This document shows positions 18,501 through 27,348 of a stretch of DNA of 64,000 bases, in pieces. Below the pieces are notes generated by a model. The model searched no databases. It worked only from the letters and a program-made list of their open reading frames with translations, and was not told the DNA's origin. Origin of the DNA: Nocardiopsis listeri NBRC 13360 (lineage in GTDB: Bacteria > Actinomycetota > Actinomycetes > Streptosporangiales > Streptosporangiaceae); assembly GCF_001570765.1 (NCBI RefSeq), contig NZ_BCSH01000042.1:1-64000 (forward strand), read 5' to 3'. The translations under genes and the position numbers were made by a program. Each line of letters opens with the position of its first letter. The first letter of the stretch is position 1.

Positions 18501-19772
18501 GGTCGACGACACCTGTTCGGCCTCCTCGAACACCCCCGTCAGGTCCGCACGCGACGCCGCCCGGTCGGTTCGGGCGCGTTCGGCGTCCACACCCCGCTCG
18601 GCCCGGGACACCTCCTCCGTCAAGTCCCCCACCCGTGTGGCCGTGGCCTGGGACACGGACCGGCGCCGTTCGCTCTCCCCGGCCAGCCTCCGAGCCTCCT
18701 CCGCGGCCCGTTCCGACTGGCTTCGCAGAACCTCGATGCCGGCCCCGGCCCGGTAGGCCTCACTGTCCTTGAGCCCTCGCAACTCCGCGGAGACCGTGTC
18801 GGAGAGCTCCTCCAGTTCGCCCTCACGCTCGGTCAGCCGGGTCAGCTCCTCCTCGGCCTCGGCCTTGCGCGCCTCGGCCCCCTTGAGTTCCTCGGAACGG
18901 CGGCCCATCTCGGTGGTGGCCGTGGTGACCTCGGCGGCGGCGCCGCGCAGCACCCTGGCGGCGTACACGCGCTGCCGGTCGGCCAGGACCTTGGCCGCCC
19001 CCACCTCCTCGGCCAGGCCCCGCAGCCGCTCCCGGTGCCGGTCCAACCGTTCGAACCCACCGGCGATGTCGGCCAGCTCCCCGTGCCCCAGCGGAGGAAG
19101 CGCGCTGGACAGCAGGGACGACAACAGACCCGGATCCAGTCGTTCGGACAGCTTGGGGGTGCGCAGCTGCAACAACGCGGTGATGAGCGCGTCGTAACGG
19201 GCCTGGTCCAGACGGGGGTAGAGCAGGGACCGCACCGCGGACCGATACTCCTCCGGGCCGGGGTGAACGGTCCCGAACCCGGACTCCTCGACCGCGACCT
19301 TGAGCTGTTTGACCGTCAACGGCTGTCGTTCGGGGGTGAGCAGGGACAGCTCCCGGTCCACCCGCCCGGTCGAGGTGAAGTAGGTCGGCTTGACCGAGGT
19401 GGTGTCCCGGGTGGCCTGCAACCGGGCGCCCAGGGTCAGGTACTCGGTGCCGTCGGCGGTGGGGCGTTCGAACTCCAACCACACGTACCCCACCCGGGTG
19501 GCGTTCGGGTGGCCGTGCCCGATCATGTTCCAGTGCATGGCGCGCTCGTTGCCGCCGAAGGTCGACAACCGGTTGGGTCGCAGGCTCGCGTCCAGCAGGA
19601 AGGGCAGCAACAGCTCCAGCGCCTTGGACTTGCCGGTGCCGTTGCGGCCACGCAACAACAGACGGCCCCGGTGGAAGGTGAAGACCTCCCGGTAGTACCG
19701 CCACACGTTGAGGACGCCCGCGCGGGTGGGGCGCCAACGCGTCTCGAAGGCCTGGGCGGGGGCGTCGGTCAT
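15594..19772 (-). CDS. jetC: JetC, SMC/MukB-like ATPase of type II Wadjet (TIGR02680)
   Basis: The protein is 1392 residues with SMC architecture. The Walker A LRGRNGTGKSKALELLLP lies at about residues 38-55. Long Glu/Arg-rich coiled coils fill about 250-1150, interrupted by a hinge-like region. The ABC signature GLSGGEKAIA and Walker B FILLDEVFVGVD stand near the C-terminus. It is the motor that extrudes DNA loops in Wadjet anti-plasmid complexes. ATG 19772 was chosen for its ribosome site GAGAGGGAAGG and because the family-like sequence begins there. Part of the four-gene minus-strand operon. Confidence 0.93.
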   Translation of the reverse strand: MTDAPAQAFETRWRPTRAGVLNVWRYYREVFTFHRGRLLLRGRNGTGKSKALELLLPFLLDASLRPNRLSTFGGNERAMHWNMIGHGHPNATRVGYVWLEFERPTADGTEYLTLGARLQATRDTTSVKPTYFTSTGRVDRELSLLTPERQPLTVKQLKVAVEESGFGTVHPGPEEYRSAVRSLLYPRLDQARYDALITALLQLRTPKLSERLDPGLLSSLLSSALPPLGHGELADIAGGFERLDRHRERLRGLAEEVGAAKVLADRQRVYAARVLRGAAAEVTTATTEMGRRSEELKGAEARKAEAEEELTRLTEREGELEELSDTVSAELRGLKDSEAYRAGAGIEVLRSQSERAAEEARRLAGESERRRSVSQATATRVGDLTEEVSRAERGVDAERARTDRAASRADLTGVFEEAEQVSSTRTGVPQARRLLRAALTHREGLIEEVRSALDTRGDRLRRRAELESDLGEVVERFTEAEETEATAETAHEARVADLAEALAAWARDRVELPALDVEELVAGIDVETGTGPHGVVSAARQRAGEGLAALRQGVRQRAEAVRRERDEVAERITALERMTVVDPPVPHTRTADRSTRPGAPLWRLVGFAEGVPEGVRAGVEAALESSGVLDAWVMPDGSVPDVVGDTSLSAVAAPVPGPALTEVLVVEEDAPVPSEHVRAVLAAIAYARPATSERETASLAGRGEPIGVGADGRWWAGHLRGHAVKEVPTLIGARARERNRARLIGELTARLAEIDAEAEAVADREHALIERRRLLDAEVSDLPSDRATKGSAGALRSAQERVALLGTEVERRRGRLTEHEPLVVRAERELRAVADRHRLPVERAALDSARSALASLTTTVEDWLDGRAHLFDLNEHLERARVEAATAEEEARAAARSAVESERGAKDLRTRLEAMDATLGVEHRRVQERVVVAERRSKELDREAREVRSRQRLLQGGHGELLAEVRVLADRNEAAITARDTAADHFRELVATSLFEDSGLEVSVEEVATVRGVLDTARAVAATSQRADHSPERVSGARARVAETVHAARDVLVGRTHLELVTTGRTQRVSALLDGVRVGARGLHEALVEEQRVRAQDLTEEEHALFDRVLTGDTRRHLAERIRRATGLVEGMNERLGRVRTASRISVRLRWEVAPDAPEGTERARALLLRDPRGLDDTDREALHGFLRERIDDARAQDSATGWEEHLIQVLDYTSWHRFTVELDRDDGRGWQRLTRREHGGLSGGEKAIALHLPLFAAVAAHYATDPGSPRFILLDEVFVGVDSANRGQIFALLVDLGLDLVLTSDHEWCTYAELDGIAIHQLIPADPDENDDAVTSARWVWTGSALEEAESAPEATAKGEEGSGAPPGGEEDARERMDPGVGAASSGEGWG

Positions 19773-19834
19773 GCCTTCCCTCTCACTCGTTCTCATGGGG
19801 GCCGGGTCCGGTCGGGTGGACGCGGGCGATCGGC

Positions 19835-21148
19835 TCACGCGAAGGCCTCCCGGTCGACGGCGTAGCGGTGGGCGGCGGGCAAGGGCAGGTAACACGGATA
19901 CGCGGCGCCGGCCGGGTCCGGTGCGTACCTGACCAGACCGTGCCCGACCAGGACCGCCAACGCCTCCCGGGTCAACCGCTCGGCCCCGCCCTCACCACGG
20001 AAGCTGCGCGCCCACGACGGCTTGCGCTCCAACAACCCCTCGACCTCACCGACCAGGGCGCTCCACGCGAGGGGGTCGGCCGCCGCCAACAGCACGTCCA
20101 GCAACAACAAGGCGGTCTGCTTCACGTTGCCCTCACCGGGGAACACGTCGTCGGTCGCCCACCCCTGCGGGTCCACCAGCAGGTACCCCTCCGCCCGTTC
20201 CTCCAGGACGAACCCGGCCTCGGCCGCCGCCCTGCGCAGCAGGCCCCGGCCGGTCAGGGTCGCCGCGTACTCGGCCTCCGCGATGCTCAGGTCCGCCGTG
20301 TACACCACCGGGTCGTCCAACAGGCGGCGCATCAGGTGGTGCCGAGCCCGCAACAACCGTTGATTGTGGGTGGGGGCCATCGTCGTGTCGTCCTCCGAGG
20401 ACGGCTCGTCCGGAGTCCCCCCGGTGCCCGCCACCGGATCCACGGCACCATCGGTCTCCTCCGCCGCGGGGCCGTACCGTTCCTCCACCAACAACCCCGC
20501 CGGATCCGGGCCGTCCCCACCGATACGGGAAGGAGGCACCGGAGCGCTGATCAATCGGGCCAAACGCGCAGTGTCGGCCCGGTACAACACGAGAGCGTCA
20601 TCACCGACCAGGTAGGACTCGGTGCTGCCGTCCACCGCCGTCAGGGCGCCGTAGTCCTCCAACAACAAGAGCGCGTCCACCAGGGCGGCACGCTCGGCCC
20701 GCACCGAGGAGTCGAAGTCGGGGATCCCCTCCGCCAACGCGCAGGTACGCGCCACCCGTTGGGCGAGCAACCCGATGGTGGTCCGTCCCACCACCGTCAA
20801 CTCCGCCGCGGCCAGACACAACAACGCGTACCGACGCCGGTCGAAGGGCGCCCCCGTGCCTCGCACCCGCCGGGCCGGACGCGGCACCGCCACGTGGGAG
20901 TCGTCGGAGCGCACCTTGGCCAGTCGCGCGTACCCCTGGCGGGGTTCCACCGTCAACGTCCACCCACAGAAGTAGTCGAACCAGGCGATCAACTCGGTGC
21001 GCCTGCGTCGCACCGCGGTGAAGGCGACCTCGTCGTGTTCACGGGTCAGCAGGGGGCAGGTGAGCAGCGCGCGGATGCCCAACGCCATCTCGTCCCTGGT
21101 CTGGGTCACCCGACGGTTGACCGTACGGATCGGCGACCATCCCTTCAT
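19835..21148 (-). CDS. jetB: JetB-type subunit of type II Wadjet (TIGR02678)
   Basis: The 437-residue protein matches the TIGR02678 family, the small kleisin-associated (MukE-like) subunit in type II Wadjet. Recognisable stretches are FDRRRYALLCLAAAELTVVGR (split by winged-helix turns) and AAEAGFVLEERAEGYLLVDP, which look like tandem winged helices. Residues about 245-275 form a low-complexity acidic linker. ATG 21148 overlaps the jetA stop (ATGA). Sixty-two bases separate it from jetC. It should act with JetA to bridge the JetC heads. Confidence 0.88.
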   Translation of the reverse strand: MKGWSPIRTVNRRVTQTRDEMALGIRALLTCPLLTREHDEVAFTAVRRRRTELIAWFDYFCGWTLTVEPRQGYARLAKVRSDDSHVAVPRPARRVRGTGAPFDRRRYALLCLAAAELTVVGRTTIGLLAQRVARTCALAEGIPDFDSSVRAERAALVDALLLLEDYGALTAVDGSTESYLVGDDALVLYRADTARLARLISAPVPPSRIGGDGPDPAGLLVEERYGPAAEETDGAVDPVAGTGGTPDEPSSEDDTTMAPTHNQRLLRARHHLMRRLLDDPVVYTADLSIAEAEYAATLTGRGLLRRAAAEAGFVLEERAEGYLLVDPQGWATDDVFPGEGNVKQTALLLLDVLLAAADPLAWSALVGEVEGLLERKPSWARSFRGEGGAERLTREALAVLVGHGLVRYAPDPAGAAYPCYLPLPAAHRYAVDREAFA

Positions 21149-22752
21149 GAGAGCCCCCTCGCCTCGGTCGCGGGCGTCCCGGTCATGGGCGTCCCGGTCA
21201 TGGGCGTCCCGGTCATGGGCGTCTCGGACACGGGGGCGCCTCCGGGGACGTGGATCGACACCACGTGGTCGGGACCGGTGAAGGTCCCGCGCGGTGTCCG
21301 CACCGTCGCCTCACGCCCGTCCGGTGGCACGGACAGGACGATCTCCAACCGCCCGTCCGAGGTCAGGGCACGCCGGGCGCCGTCACCACCGGCCGGTTCG
21401 GACAACGCTCGCCCCAACAGCGCCAACAACTCCTCGAAGACGTCATGGTCCAGCCCATCGAAGGCCGACAGCCGTACCGGGCCGTCGGTGGCCAACAACC
21501 GTCGTGCCCGCTCCACCTGCGCCCGCTGGGCCAGTGCCCGCTCCTTCCGACGCCGGGCCGTCTCCGCGACGTCACGCACCCGCGCGGTGCGGGCCACACG
21601 CCCCGAACGGCCCGAGGAGCGCAGGTTCGCCGACACCGGGACGGGGTCGGCCCGCGACCACGAGGTCCCCGCGGGGATGAGTTCGCCATCGGCGTGCCCC
21701 GAGACCGCGTGCCGGGCCGGAGACAGCCCGGTCAGCGCCGACCACAACCGGTGCGCCTGCTCGGTCGATTCGGCCGCCGAGAACCAGCGGGCCGCCGTCC
21801 GAAGGTCCTCGGCGGTACTGGAGGCCCGCCGCCGTGACTCGGTGATCCGCTCCAAGGACTCCAGCAGCGAACCGATGGCCCCGCGCGCCACCTCGTGCAG
21901 CCGACGCACCCCCTCCTGGCCGTTCTCGGTGGGCGCGAACCACAGGCGCAACCCCGACCACTTGGCGCGTCGGGCCTGCGACCAGTCCGAGCGCACCGCG
22001 TCGGTGGCGCTCGGCGGTAGGTTCGCCCCCCTCAGGGCCCGTTCCAACAACCGTTCCACACCACGACCCTCCACCCGGGTCAGAGCGTCGGCGATGGTCC
22101 GCGCACGCTGTTCCAGGTTGTCCACGAACGCGTCCAGGTAGCCCACGGTGGCCCGCTTGACCTCGTGGAAGGTGTCCAGATCGGCGCCCTCGGAACGCAA
22201 CAACCGCTGGAGTTCGTTGTTGAACCTTTTGGTGTTGTCGCGCAGTGAGTCCAGGTGCCCCTCCAACTCCTGGACGGTGGTGAACACACGACTGTCCATC
22301 CCCGGATCCTCATCGCCCTGCAAGGCGTACAGGTCGTCCAACCGGTCGGCGATGGCGTCCAACACCGCCGTCTGGAGGGCACCGCGCTCGCGCAACCGCT
22401 CCAGGACCAGCAGCACGCCCGCGAACTCGGCCTCGCCCCGCACGGTCAGGGTGTACTGCACGTTCTTGCGTTCGAACTCCGCGGCGGTGGCGTACCCGGC
22501 GGTGTAGCTCTGCGACGACTCCACCAGAAAGAGCGACTCCAGATGGCGCAGCGCCGCCTCCACCTCGGCCTCCTCGACGGGATCGGTGTAGCCGGTCTCG
22601 AACAGCCGGGAGCGCACCTGTTCCAACAACAGCGCTGTCTCCAACCGTTCGTTGGCGTCGTTGAACACGTGCAGGATCGCGAAGTACAGGTCGCGCCGAC
22701 CACCGGTGGTGAAGTCGAAGATCCGTGCCGGCAGTCGTTCGAATCCACGCAC
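21145..22752 (-). CDS. jetA: JetA-type kleisin subunit of type II Wadjet (TIGR02677)
   Basis: The 535-residue protein belongs to TIGR02677, the kleisin-like subunit that starts the type II Wadjet operon. The N-terminal region RLPARIFDFTTGGRRDLYF and the following winged-helix-like part (RHLESLFLVESSQSYT) are family-like. The middle is helical and rich in Arg and Glu. GTG 22752 is preferred; the frame is open to 22950 but that stretch overlaps the divergent helicase gene. The C-terminus carries a tandem MTGTP repeat coded by a 15-bp DNA repeat. Confidence 0.88.
   Translation of the reverse strand: MRGFERLPARIFDFTTGGRRDLYFAILHVFNDANERLETALLLEQVRSRLFETGYTDPVEEAEVEAALRHLESLFLVESSQSYTAGYATAAEFERKNVQYTLTVRGEAEFAGVLLVLERLRERGALQTAVLDAIADRLDDLYALQGDEDPGMDSRVFTTVQELEGHLDSLRDNTKRFNNELQRLLRSEGADLDTFHEVKRATVGYLDAFVDNLEQRARTIADALTRVEGRGVERLLERALRGANLPPSATDAVRSDWSQARRAKWSGLRLWFAPTENGQEGVRRLHEVARGAIGSLLESLERITESRRRASSTAEDLRTAARWFSAAESTEQAHRLWSALTGLSPARHAVSGHADGELIPAGTSWSRADPVPVSANLRSSGRSGRVARTARVRDVAETARRRKERALAQRAQVERARRLLATDGPVRLSAFDGLDHDVFEELLALLGRALSEPAGGDGARRALTSDGRLEIVLSVPPDGREATVRTPRGTFTGPDHVVSIHVPGGAPVSETPMTGTPMTGTPMTGTPATEARGLS
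21172..21225 (-). repeat. 15-bp tandem repeat, 3.6 units, in the 3' end of jetA
   Basis: The unit GGGCGTCCCGGTCAT (plus-strand) recurs exactly at 21172, 21187 and 21202, and a fourth partial copy has one change. It encodes three copies of MTGTP just before the end of jetA, 27 bp from the jetA/jetB overlap. Because 15 is a multiple of three, copy-number slippage would keep the frame. Confidence 0.9.
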
Positions 22753-22873
22753 CGTCGCCCGCTCCCGCCTTCCGTGAGGACCTGTTCCGCCCAAAGTACC
22801 CGCGGCGACCGACAGGCACGACGTTCCACCGAAACCATCCACACCACTGAGCCCCGTCACCGACAATGGGTGG
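22753..22873. promoter_or_regulatory. Divergent intergenic region of the Wadjet operon and SNF2/SWIM pair
   Basis: This 121-bp gap holds both promoters. On the minus strand TACTTT (22789-22794 region) is a -10 candidate for jetA. On the plus strand GACAAT (22862-22867) lies 6 nt before GTG 22874, so the helicase mRNA may be leaderless. No clear -35 or operator was recognised. Confidence 0.4.
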
Positions 22874-25800
22874 GTGCGCACCATCGAAGCCTTCTGGGAA
22901 GCAGACCGGTTGCGCGTGTGGGGCCTGGACTCCACACTCAGTGCCACCACCCGCTCCCAGGAACGGATCCGACCCCACCCCTACGCCCTGGACGGGCACG
23001 GCCTGGCCGAGTGTCTTTCCTCATCACCGCCACTTCGGCCCCGACACGGTGAGGCGGTCCTGCACCTGCCCGGCATCCCACGGCACCCGGTCCCACCCCC
23101 GGACCTGCCTGTGATGCGCGCCGCGCCTCCCTTCCGCCTCACCCAGGTCACGGTGCGGCCCTGGCGGGTCCCCACCCTCGACCTGAGCGGCGGCGACGTC
23201 CTGACCCTCCTACGCCACCTCGACGTCCTGCCCCGGAGCCGATCCCTACGGGTTCTGGCCGAACTCCTGGCCACGGGCGTCGCCCTGGTCGACGCACGTC
23301 GCGTCATCCCACGTCTGGTGGCCGAACACGTTCCACAGGAAGGTCCGAGTTCGGCGCCCGAACTCCACGCCCGGTGGCGCCCCCTGCTGGACGCCATCAC
23401 CCTGGCCTGGCTGCGCGAGCACGTACGAGGCCTGCCACCGGTGGCGCGCGCCCACCACACCCCGGACCTGACTCCCAACGAGGCGGGCGCCGACGCGATG
23501 GCCGACGCCCTGGGCGCCCTGTGCGCCCTTACCGACCTGGTTGCCCGGGAACGCCTCACCGAGCATCGCCCGAACCTTCCGGCCCACCAACGCCTCCAAC
23601 ACCGATGGCTGGAAGCACTCACCGAGGCGGACTCGGCCCTAGAGGATCCGGCCCCGATACCGGGCAGCGCCCCCGACCGCTTCGCCGAGGAACTCCACAC
23701 CTGGTTCACCGCCGCGCACCGGTACGCCGGCGCGGTACGACTCGTGTTCCGCCTGGTCGAACCGGTCCCCGAACCGAGCGGCGAGATCGACGGGGAACCG
23801 GTCGATGACCTGGAAGAGGCCGTTGGCGAGCCGACCGAGGAGTCCGAGGAGGTCGACGTCCACGCCGACATCGGGGCCTCCGGTGGCCTCTACATCCCGG
23901 TCGATCAACCCTGGCGACTGAGGATCCTGGTCCAGTCGGTGGAGGAACCCTCCCTCATGATCCCCCTGTCGGACCTACGGGCGGGGGAGGGCACCGACCG
24001 ACTACCACCGGCCACGTCCCCGGCCCTCACCCGGGAACTGGAGCGGGCCGCCCATACCTGCCCACTCCTGAACCCCGAACACGAATCGCCAGAACCCGCA
24101 GACCTGGAACTGTTCACCGAGGAGGCCGGTGACTTCCTCACCCGGCACGCCGAGGCGCTGCGCGCCGCCGGCTTCGGCGTGCTCCTGCCCCCATGGATCG
24201 GAGAAGTGGGCATGAGCGTCAAACTCGCCCTCTCCGAGCACGAGCCGCGACCGTTCACCACCGGGGCGTCGGACGGCTCCACCCTGATCGACTTCGACCA
24301 CCGTCTCGCCCTGGGCGAGAGCGACCTGACCGCCGAGGAACTCGCCGAACTGGCCCGCCTCAAACGCCCCCTGATCCGCCTACGTGGGGAATGGGCGCGC
24401 TTCGACCCCGAACGGCTCCGCCGCGCCGCCTCCCTCATCACCCGAAAGGGGCAGGGCACCGTGCGTGTGGGGGAGGCGCTGCGCATGGCGTTGATCCCCG
24501 GCCCCGACCAGGACCTCCCCGTCGAGGTCGAAGCCACCGGTGACCTCGGCGCCCTCCTGGACGGCCGCGCCGAACGAGTCTTCACCCCGATGACCGAACC
24601 ACCGGGCCTGGTCGGGCGATTGCGCCCCTACCAAAGGCGAGGGGCCGGTTGGTTGCGCTACCTGGACCGACTCGGGCTCGGCGCGGTCCTGGCCGACGAC
24701 ATGGGCCTGGGCAAGACCATCCAACTCCTGGCCCTGCTGGCCGACGAACGGGCCGCCGACGAGGTTCCGGCGCCCACCCTGATGGTCTGCCCGACCTCGG
24801 TGGTCGGTAACTGGTGTCGGGAGGTCGAACGCTTCACCCCCAAGCTGCGCGTGCTCGTCCACCACGGACCCGGGCGGTATCGAGGCGAGACCCTGGCCAA
24901 GGCCCTGACCGACGTCGACCTGGTGGTGACCACGTACGGTGTGGCGGTGCGCGACGCCGCCGAACTGGGCCAGGCCACCTGGGCCCGGGTGGTGTGCGAC
25001 GAGGCCCAACACATCAAGAACTCCCACACCAAGCAGGCCGAGGCGGTCCGCGCGATCCCCGCGGCCTCCCGGATCGCCCTCACCGGCACCCCGGTGGAGA
25101 ACCACCTGGGTGAGCTGTGGTCGATCCTGGACTTCGCCAACCCCGGACTGTTGGGCTCACGCGAACGCTTCGAGAAAGGCGTGGTGGACCTGCACCGCGA
25201 TCCCACCCGGGACACGGGCAAGGCCGCGGCGGAGCGGCTGCGCCGTGTCACCGCCCCGTTCGTGCTCCGCAGGCTCAAGACGGACCGCTCCATCATCGAG
25301 GACCTGCCGGCCAAACACCAGATGCGGGTCTGGTGCACCCTCACCCCCGAACAGGCCTCCCTGTACAAGGCCGTGGTCGAGGAGATGACCGAACTCGTGG
25401 ACGAGGCCACCGGGCTGCGACGCAAGAGCCTGATCCTGGCCACCATGACCAAGCTCAAACAGGTGTGCAACCACCCGGCGCACCTGCTCGGTGACGGATC
25501 CCGCCTGGCCGGGCGTTCGGGAAAACTGGCCCGCCTGGAACAACTGCTCGCCGAGATGGTCGCCGGCGGCGACAAGGTCCTGTGCTTCACCCAGTACACC
25601 GAGTTCGGAACCCGACTCGCCCCCTACCTCGAAGGTAAACTCGACGTCCCCGTCCTGTGGCTGCACGGAGGCATCCCCCGACGCCGACGCGAGGAGATGA
25701 TCGAGCGTTTCCAGGTCCACGACGGACCCATGGTGTTCCTGCTCTCCCTCAGGGCCGGCGGCACCGGCCTGAACCTGACCGCCGCCCACCAGGTCGTGCA

Positions 25801-26053
25801 CATCGACCGGTGGTGGAACCCGGCAGTGGAGGACCAGGCCACCGACCGGGCCTACCGCATCGGACAACGACGTGACGTGCAGGTGCGCAAGATGATCTGC
25901 GCGGGCACCCTGGAGGAACGGGTGGACCAGATGCTCGAACGCAAGAAACAGCTGGCCGAGGCGGCCGTGGGCAGTGGGGAGAGTCCCTTGACGGACATGA
26001 GCGTCGAGCAGCTCCGAGAGACCATCCGCCTGGCCCCCGAAGCGGTGGCGTGA
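22874..26053 (+). CDS. SNF2-family helicase
   Basis: The protein is 1059 residues. The N-terminal 560 are a bacterial SNF2-associated region (DUF3670-like, with GEWARFDPERLRRA). The SNF2 motor follows: Walker A ADDMGLGKT (about 606-614), VCPTSVVGNW, Walker B VCDEAQHIKN (about 706-715), and in the C-terminal lobe SLRAGGTGLNLTAAHQV and DRAYRIGQ with the arginine finger region. It should be an ATP-driven DNA translocase. It is coupled by an overlapping stop/start to a SWIM zinc-finger gene, a common pairing. It is divergent from the Wadjet operon. Its role (repair, transcription or defence) is not settled by sequence. Confidence 0.92.
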   Translation: MRTIEAFWEADRLRVWGLDSTLSATTRSQERIRPHPYALDGHGLAECLSSSPPLRPRHGEAVLHLPGIPRHPVPPPDLPVMRAAPPFRLTQVTVRPWRVPTLDLSGGDVLTLLRHLDVLPRSRSLRVLAELLATGVALVDARRVIPRLVAEHVPQEGPSSAPELHARWRPLLDAITLAWLREHVRGLPPVARAHHTPDLTPNEAGADAMADALGALCALTDLVARERLTEHRPNLPAHQRLQHRWLEALTEADSALEDPAPIPGSAPDRFAEELHTWFTAAHRYAGAVRLVFRLVEPVPEPSGEIDGEPVDDLEEAVGEPTEESEEVDVHADIGASGGLYIPVDQPWRLRILVQSVEEPSLMIPLSDLRAGEGTDRLPPATSPALTRELERAAHTCPLLNPEHESPEPADLELFTEEAGDFLTRHAEALRAAGFGVLLPPWIGEVGMSVKLALSEHEPRPFTTGASDGSTLIDFDHRLALGESDLTAEELAELARLKRPLIRLRGEWARFDPERLRRAASLITRKGQGTVRVGEALRMALIPGPDQDLPVEVEATGDLGALLDGRAERVFTPMTEPPGLVGRLRPYQRRGAGWLRYLDRLGLGAVLADDMGLGKTIQLLALLADERAADEVPAPTLMVCPTSVVGNWCREVERFTPKLRVLVHHGPGRYRGETLAKALTDVDLVVTTYGVAVRDAAELGQATWARVVCDEAQHIKNSHTKQAEAVRAIPAASRIALTGTPVENHLGELWSILDFANPGLLGSRERFEKGVVDLHRDPTRDTGKAAAERLRRVTAPFVLRRLKTDRSIIEDLPAKHQMRVWCTLTPEQASLYKAVVEEMTELVDEATGLRRKSLILATMTKLKQVCNHPAHLLGDGSRLAGRSGKLARLEQLLAEMVAGGDKVLCFTQYTEFGTRLAPYLEGKLDVPVLWLHGGIPRRRREEMIERFQVHDGPMVFLLSLRAGGTGLNLTAAHQVVHIDRWWNPAVEDQATDRAYRIGQRRDVQVRKMICAGTLEERVDQMLERKKQLAEAAVGSGESPLTDMSVEQLRETIRLAPEAVA

Positions 26054-26805
26054 TGGTTGGCAAGGCCGCCCCCGAGAACTGGTGGGCGCTGCGTCTGTTG
26101 AGGGGGGTGGACGACGGGGATCGGGTCCGTCGCTCCCGGGGCCGCCCCTACTTCGTTCGGGGCGCGGTCCAAGGGCTCACCATCGACCCCGACCGGTGCA
26201 GGGTCACCGCTCAGGTCCAAGGCTCGCGGGGGCGCCCCTACCGGGTGGCGATCGGTGGTCCGTCCGACACCGGTTGGGAAGGGGCCCTGGGCGAGTTGGG
26301 TCGGATTCCCCACGCCCGCGCGGACCTGCTGGAGGGCCTGATGCCCGAGGACGTCGAGGACGTCTTCGCTCGCCACGGGGCTCTGCTCTTCCCCGACTCC
26401 GTCCACGACCTCACCATCACGTGCAGTTGTCCGGACTACGGTGGACACCCCTGTAAGCACGGCGCCGCCGTCCTCTTCGCCTTCGCCGAACGATCGGACC
26501 ATGACCCCCTGGCGCTGTTCGCCTGGTCGGGGTGGCCAGAGGAGGCGGTGTTCGACGCGCTGGGGCCCGCCGCCGATGAGCCCTCGGGGGAACTGTCCAT
26601 GCAGGTGGAACCCCTGGTCGACCGCGCCGGTGACTTCTGGGAGCGGGAGGTCGCACCCGCCCCGCTCCACCCTCGCCCGTTCGATCCCCTCGCGTACTGG
26701 GAGGGCGCCACCACCGGGGTGGCCTCCCGCCTGACCCTGATGTACGCGGCTTTGGCACGCCCCGAAGACGCCGACACGGAAGGATCCTCGCGGCACCGGG
26801 AATGA
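26053..26805 (+). CDS. SWIM zinc-finger protein
   Basis: The product is 250 residues with the SWIM motif CSCPDYGGHPCKH (about 124-136, CxCxnCxH), which binds zinc and usually DNA or protein. The rest, with RSRGRPYFVRGAV near the N-terminus and a Pro-rich C-terminal half, is typical of bacterial SWIM proteins next to SNF2 helicases. ATG 26053 shares a base with the helicase stop (TGATG); GTG 26050 is an alternative. The two proteins probably act together, with SWIM targeting the SNF2 motor. That is inferred from the conserved pairing. Confidence 0.88.
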   Translation: MVGKAAPENWWALRLLRGVDDGDRVRRSRGRPYFVRGAVQGLTIDPDRCRVTAQVQGSRGRPYRVAIGGPSDTGWEGALGELGRIPHARADLLEGLMPEDVEDVFARHGALLFPDSVHDLTITCSCPDYGGHPCKHGAAVLFAFAERSDHDPLALFAWSGWPEEAVFDALGPAADEPSGELSMQVEPLVDRAGDFWEREVAPAPLHPRPFDPLAYWEGATTGVASRLTLMYAALARPEDADTEGSSRHRE

Positions 26806-26901
26806 GGAGCTCGGCCCTTCTTGGAACGCGGGGCGCGCCGGACGCTCTGCCGGTGGTGGCGGAAGAGACCGGTGAGGCCCTCCCCTTGTGAGCTGGTTCT
26901 C

Positions 26902-27088
26902 TCACTCCTTGGCGACCGAACGCGCCGGCGGGGTAGGAGGAACGATGATGAACTCCTCGCCTTCGAGAGCACCGTTCAGCCTGCCCGAGACTTCGGGGGA
27001 GGTCGACCGATCACCTGGGGCCACGATGTCAAGGGTGTCGGTTTTGTGCAGGTTGGTTTATCCACCATTCTGTGAGGTGGTTCCTGCC
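26902..27088 (-). pseudogene. Decayed copy of the small cassette gene found at 42371-42571
   Basis: Read on the minus strand this stretch encodes a shifted echo of the 66-residue protein at 42371-42571: TTSQNGG, then a TAA stop, then TNLHKTDTLDIVAPGDRSTS and LEGEEFIIVPP, ending AKE. The intact gene has TTSQDGGCPTLHETDTGDIV and EGEEFIVVPRT. The nonsense codon replaces the Cys position, and no start codon is recognisable upstream. The DUF6879 and XRE partners that follow the intact copies are absent here. It therefore looks like a relic of a third cassette, dropped next to the SNF2/SWIM genes. Confidence 0.75.
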
Positions 27089-27348
27089 CCGGGCGGCCCG
27101 CGCGTGGGCGGAACTCCCAGCGTGGGACGGGAGCACCGGCCTCACCGATCACCAACAGGCGGTCCGAACGCTCCCACGAGCGCGGGACCAAGGTCGTGGA
27201 CGTCCCTGGCGGGGCCCCGGTCGCCGATGCGGCGCCGATCGCCCGGCCACGTCGCGACACGGCCCGGGGCGGGAATAAGGTCATCGAGGCCGTATGCCTG
27301 ATCATCGACGCTGATGCCCGCGTGGGCCCGCCGCGTGGGCCCGGTCAC

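Noticed and set aside
15330-22141. Very long open frames on the plus strand opposite the Wadjet genes
   Set aside because: They are antisense shadows caused by GC-rich codon bias. Their translations are Pro/Arg/Gly/Gln-rich with no domain, whereas the minus-strand proteins carry clear motifs.
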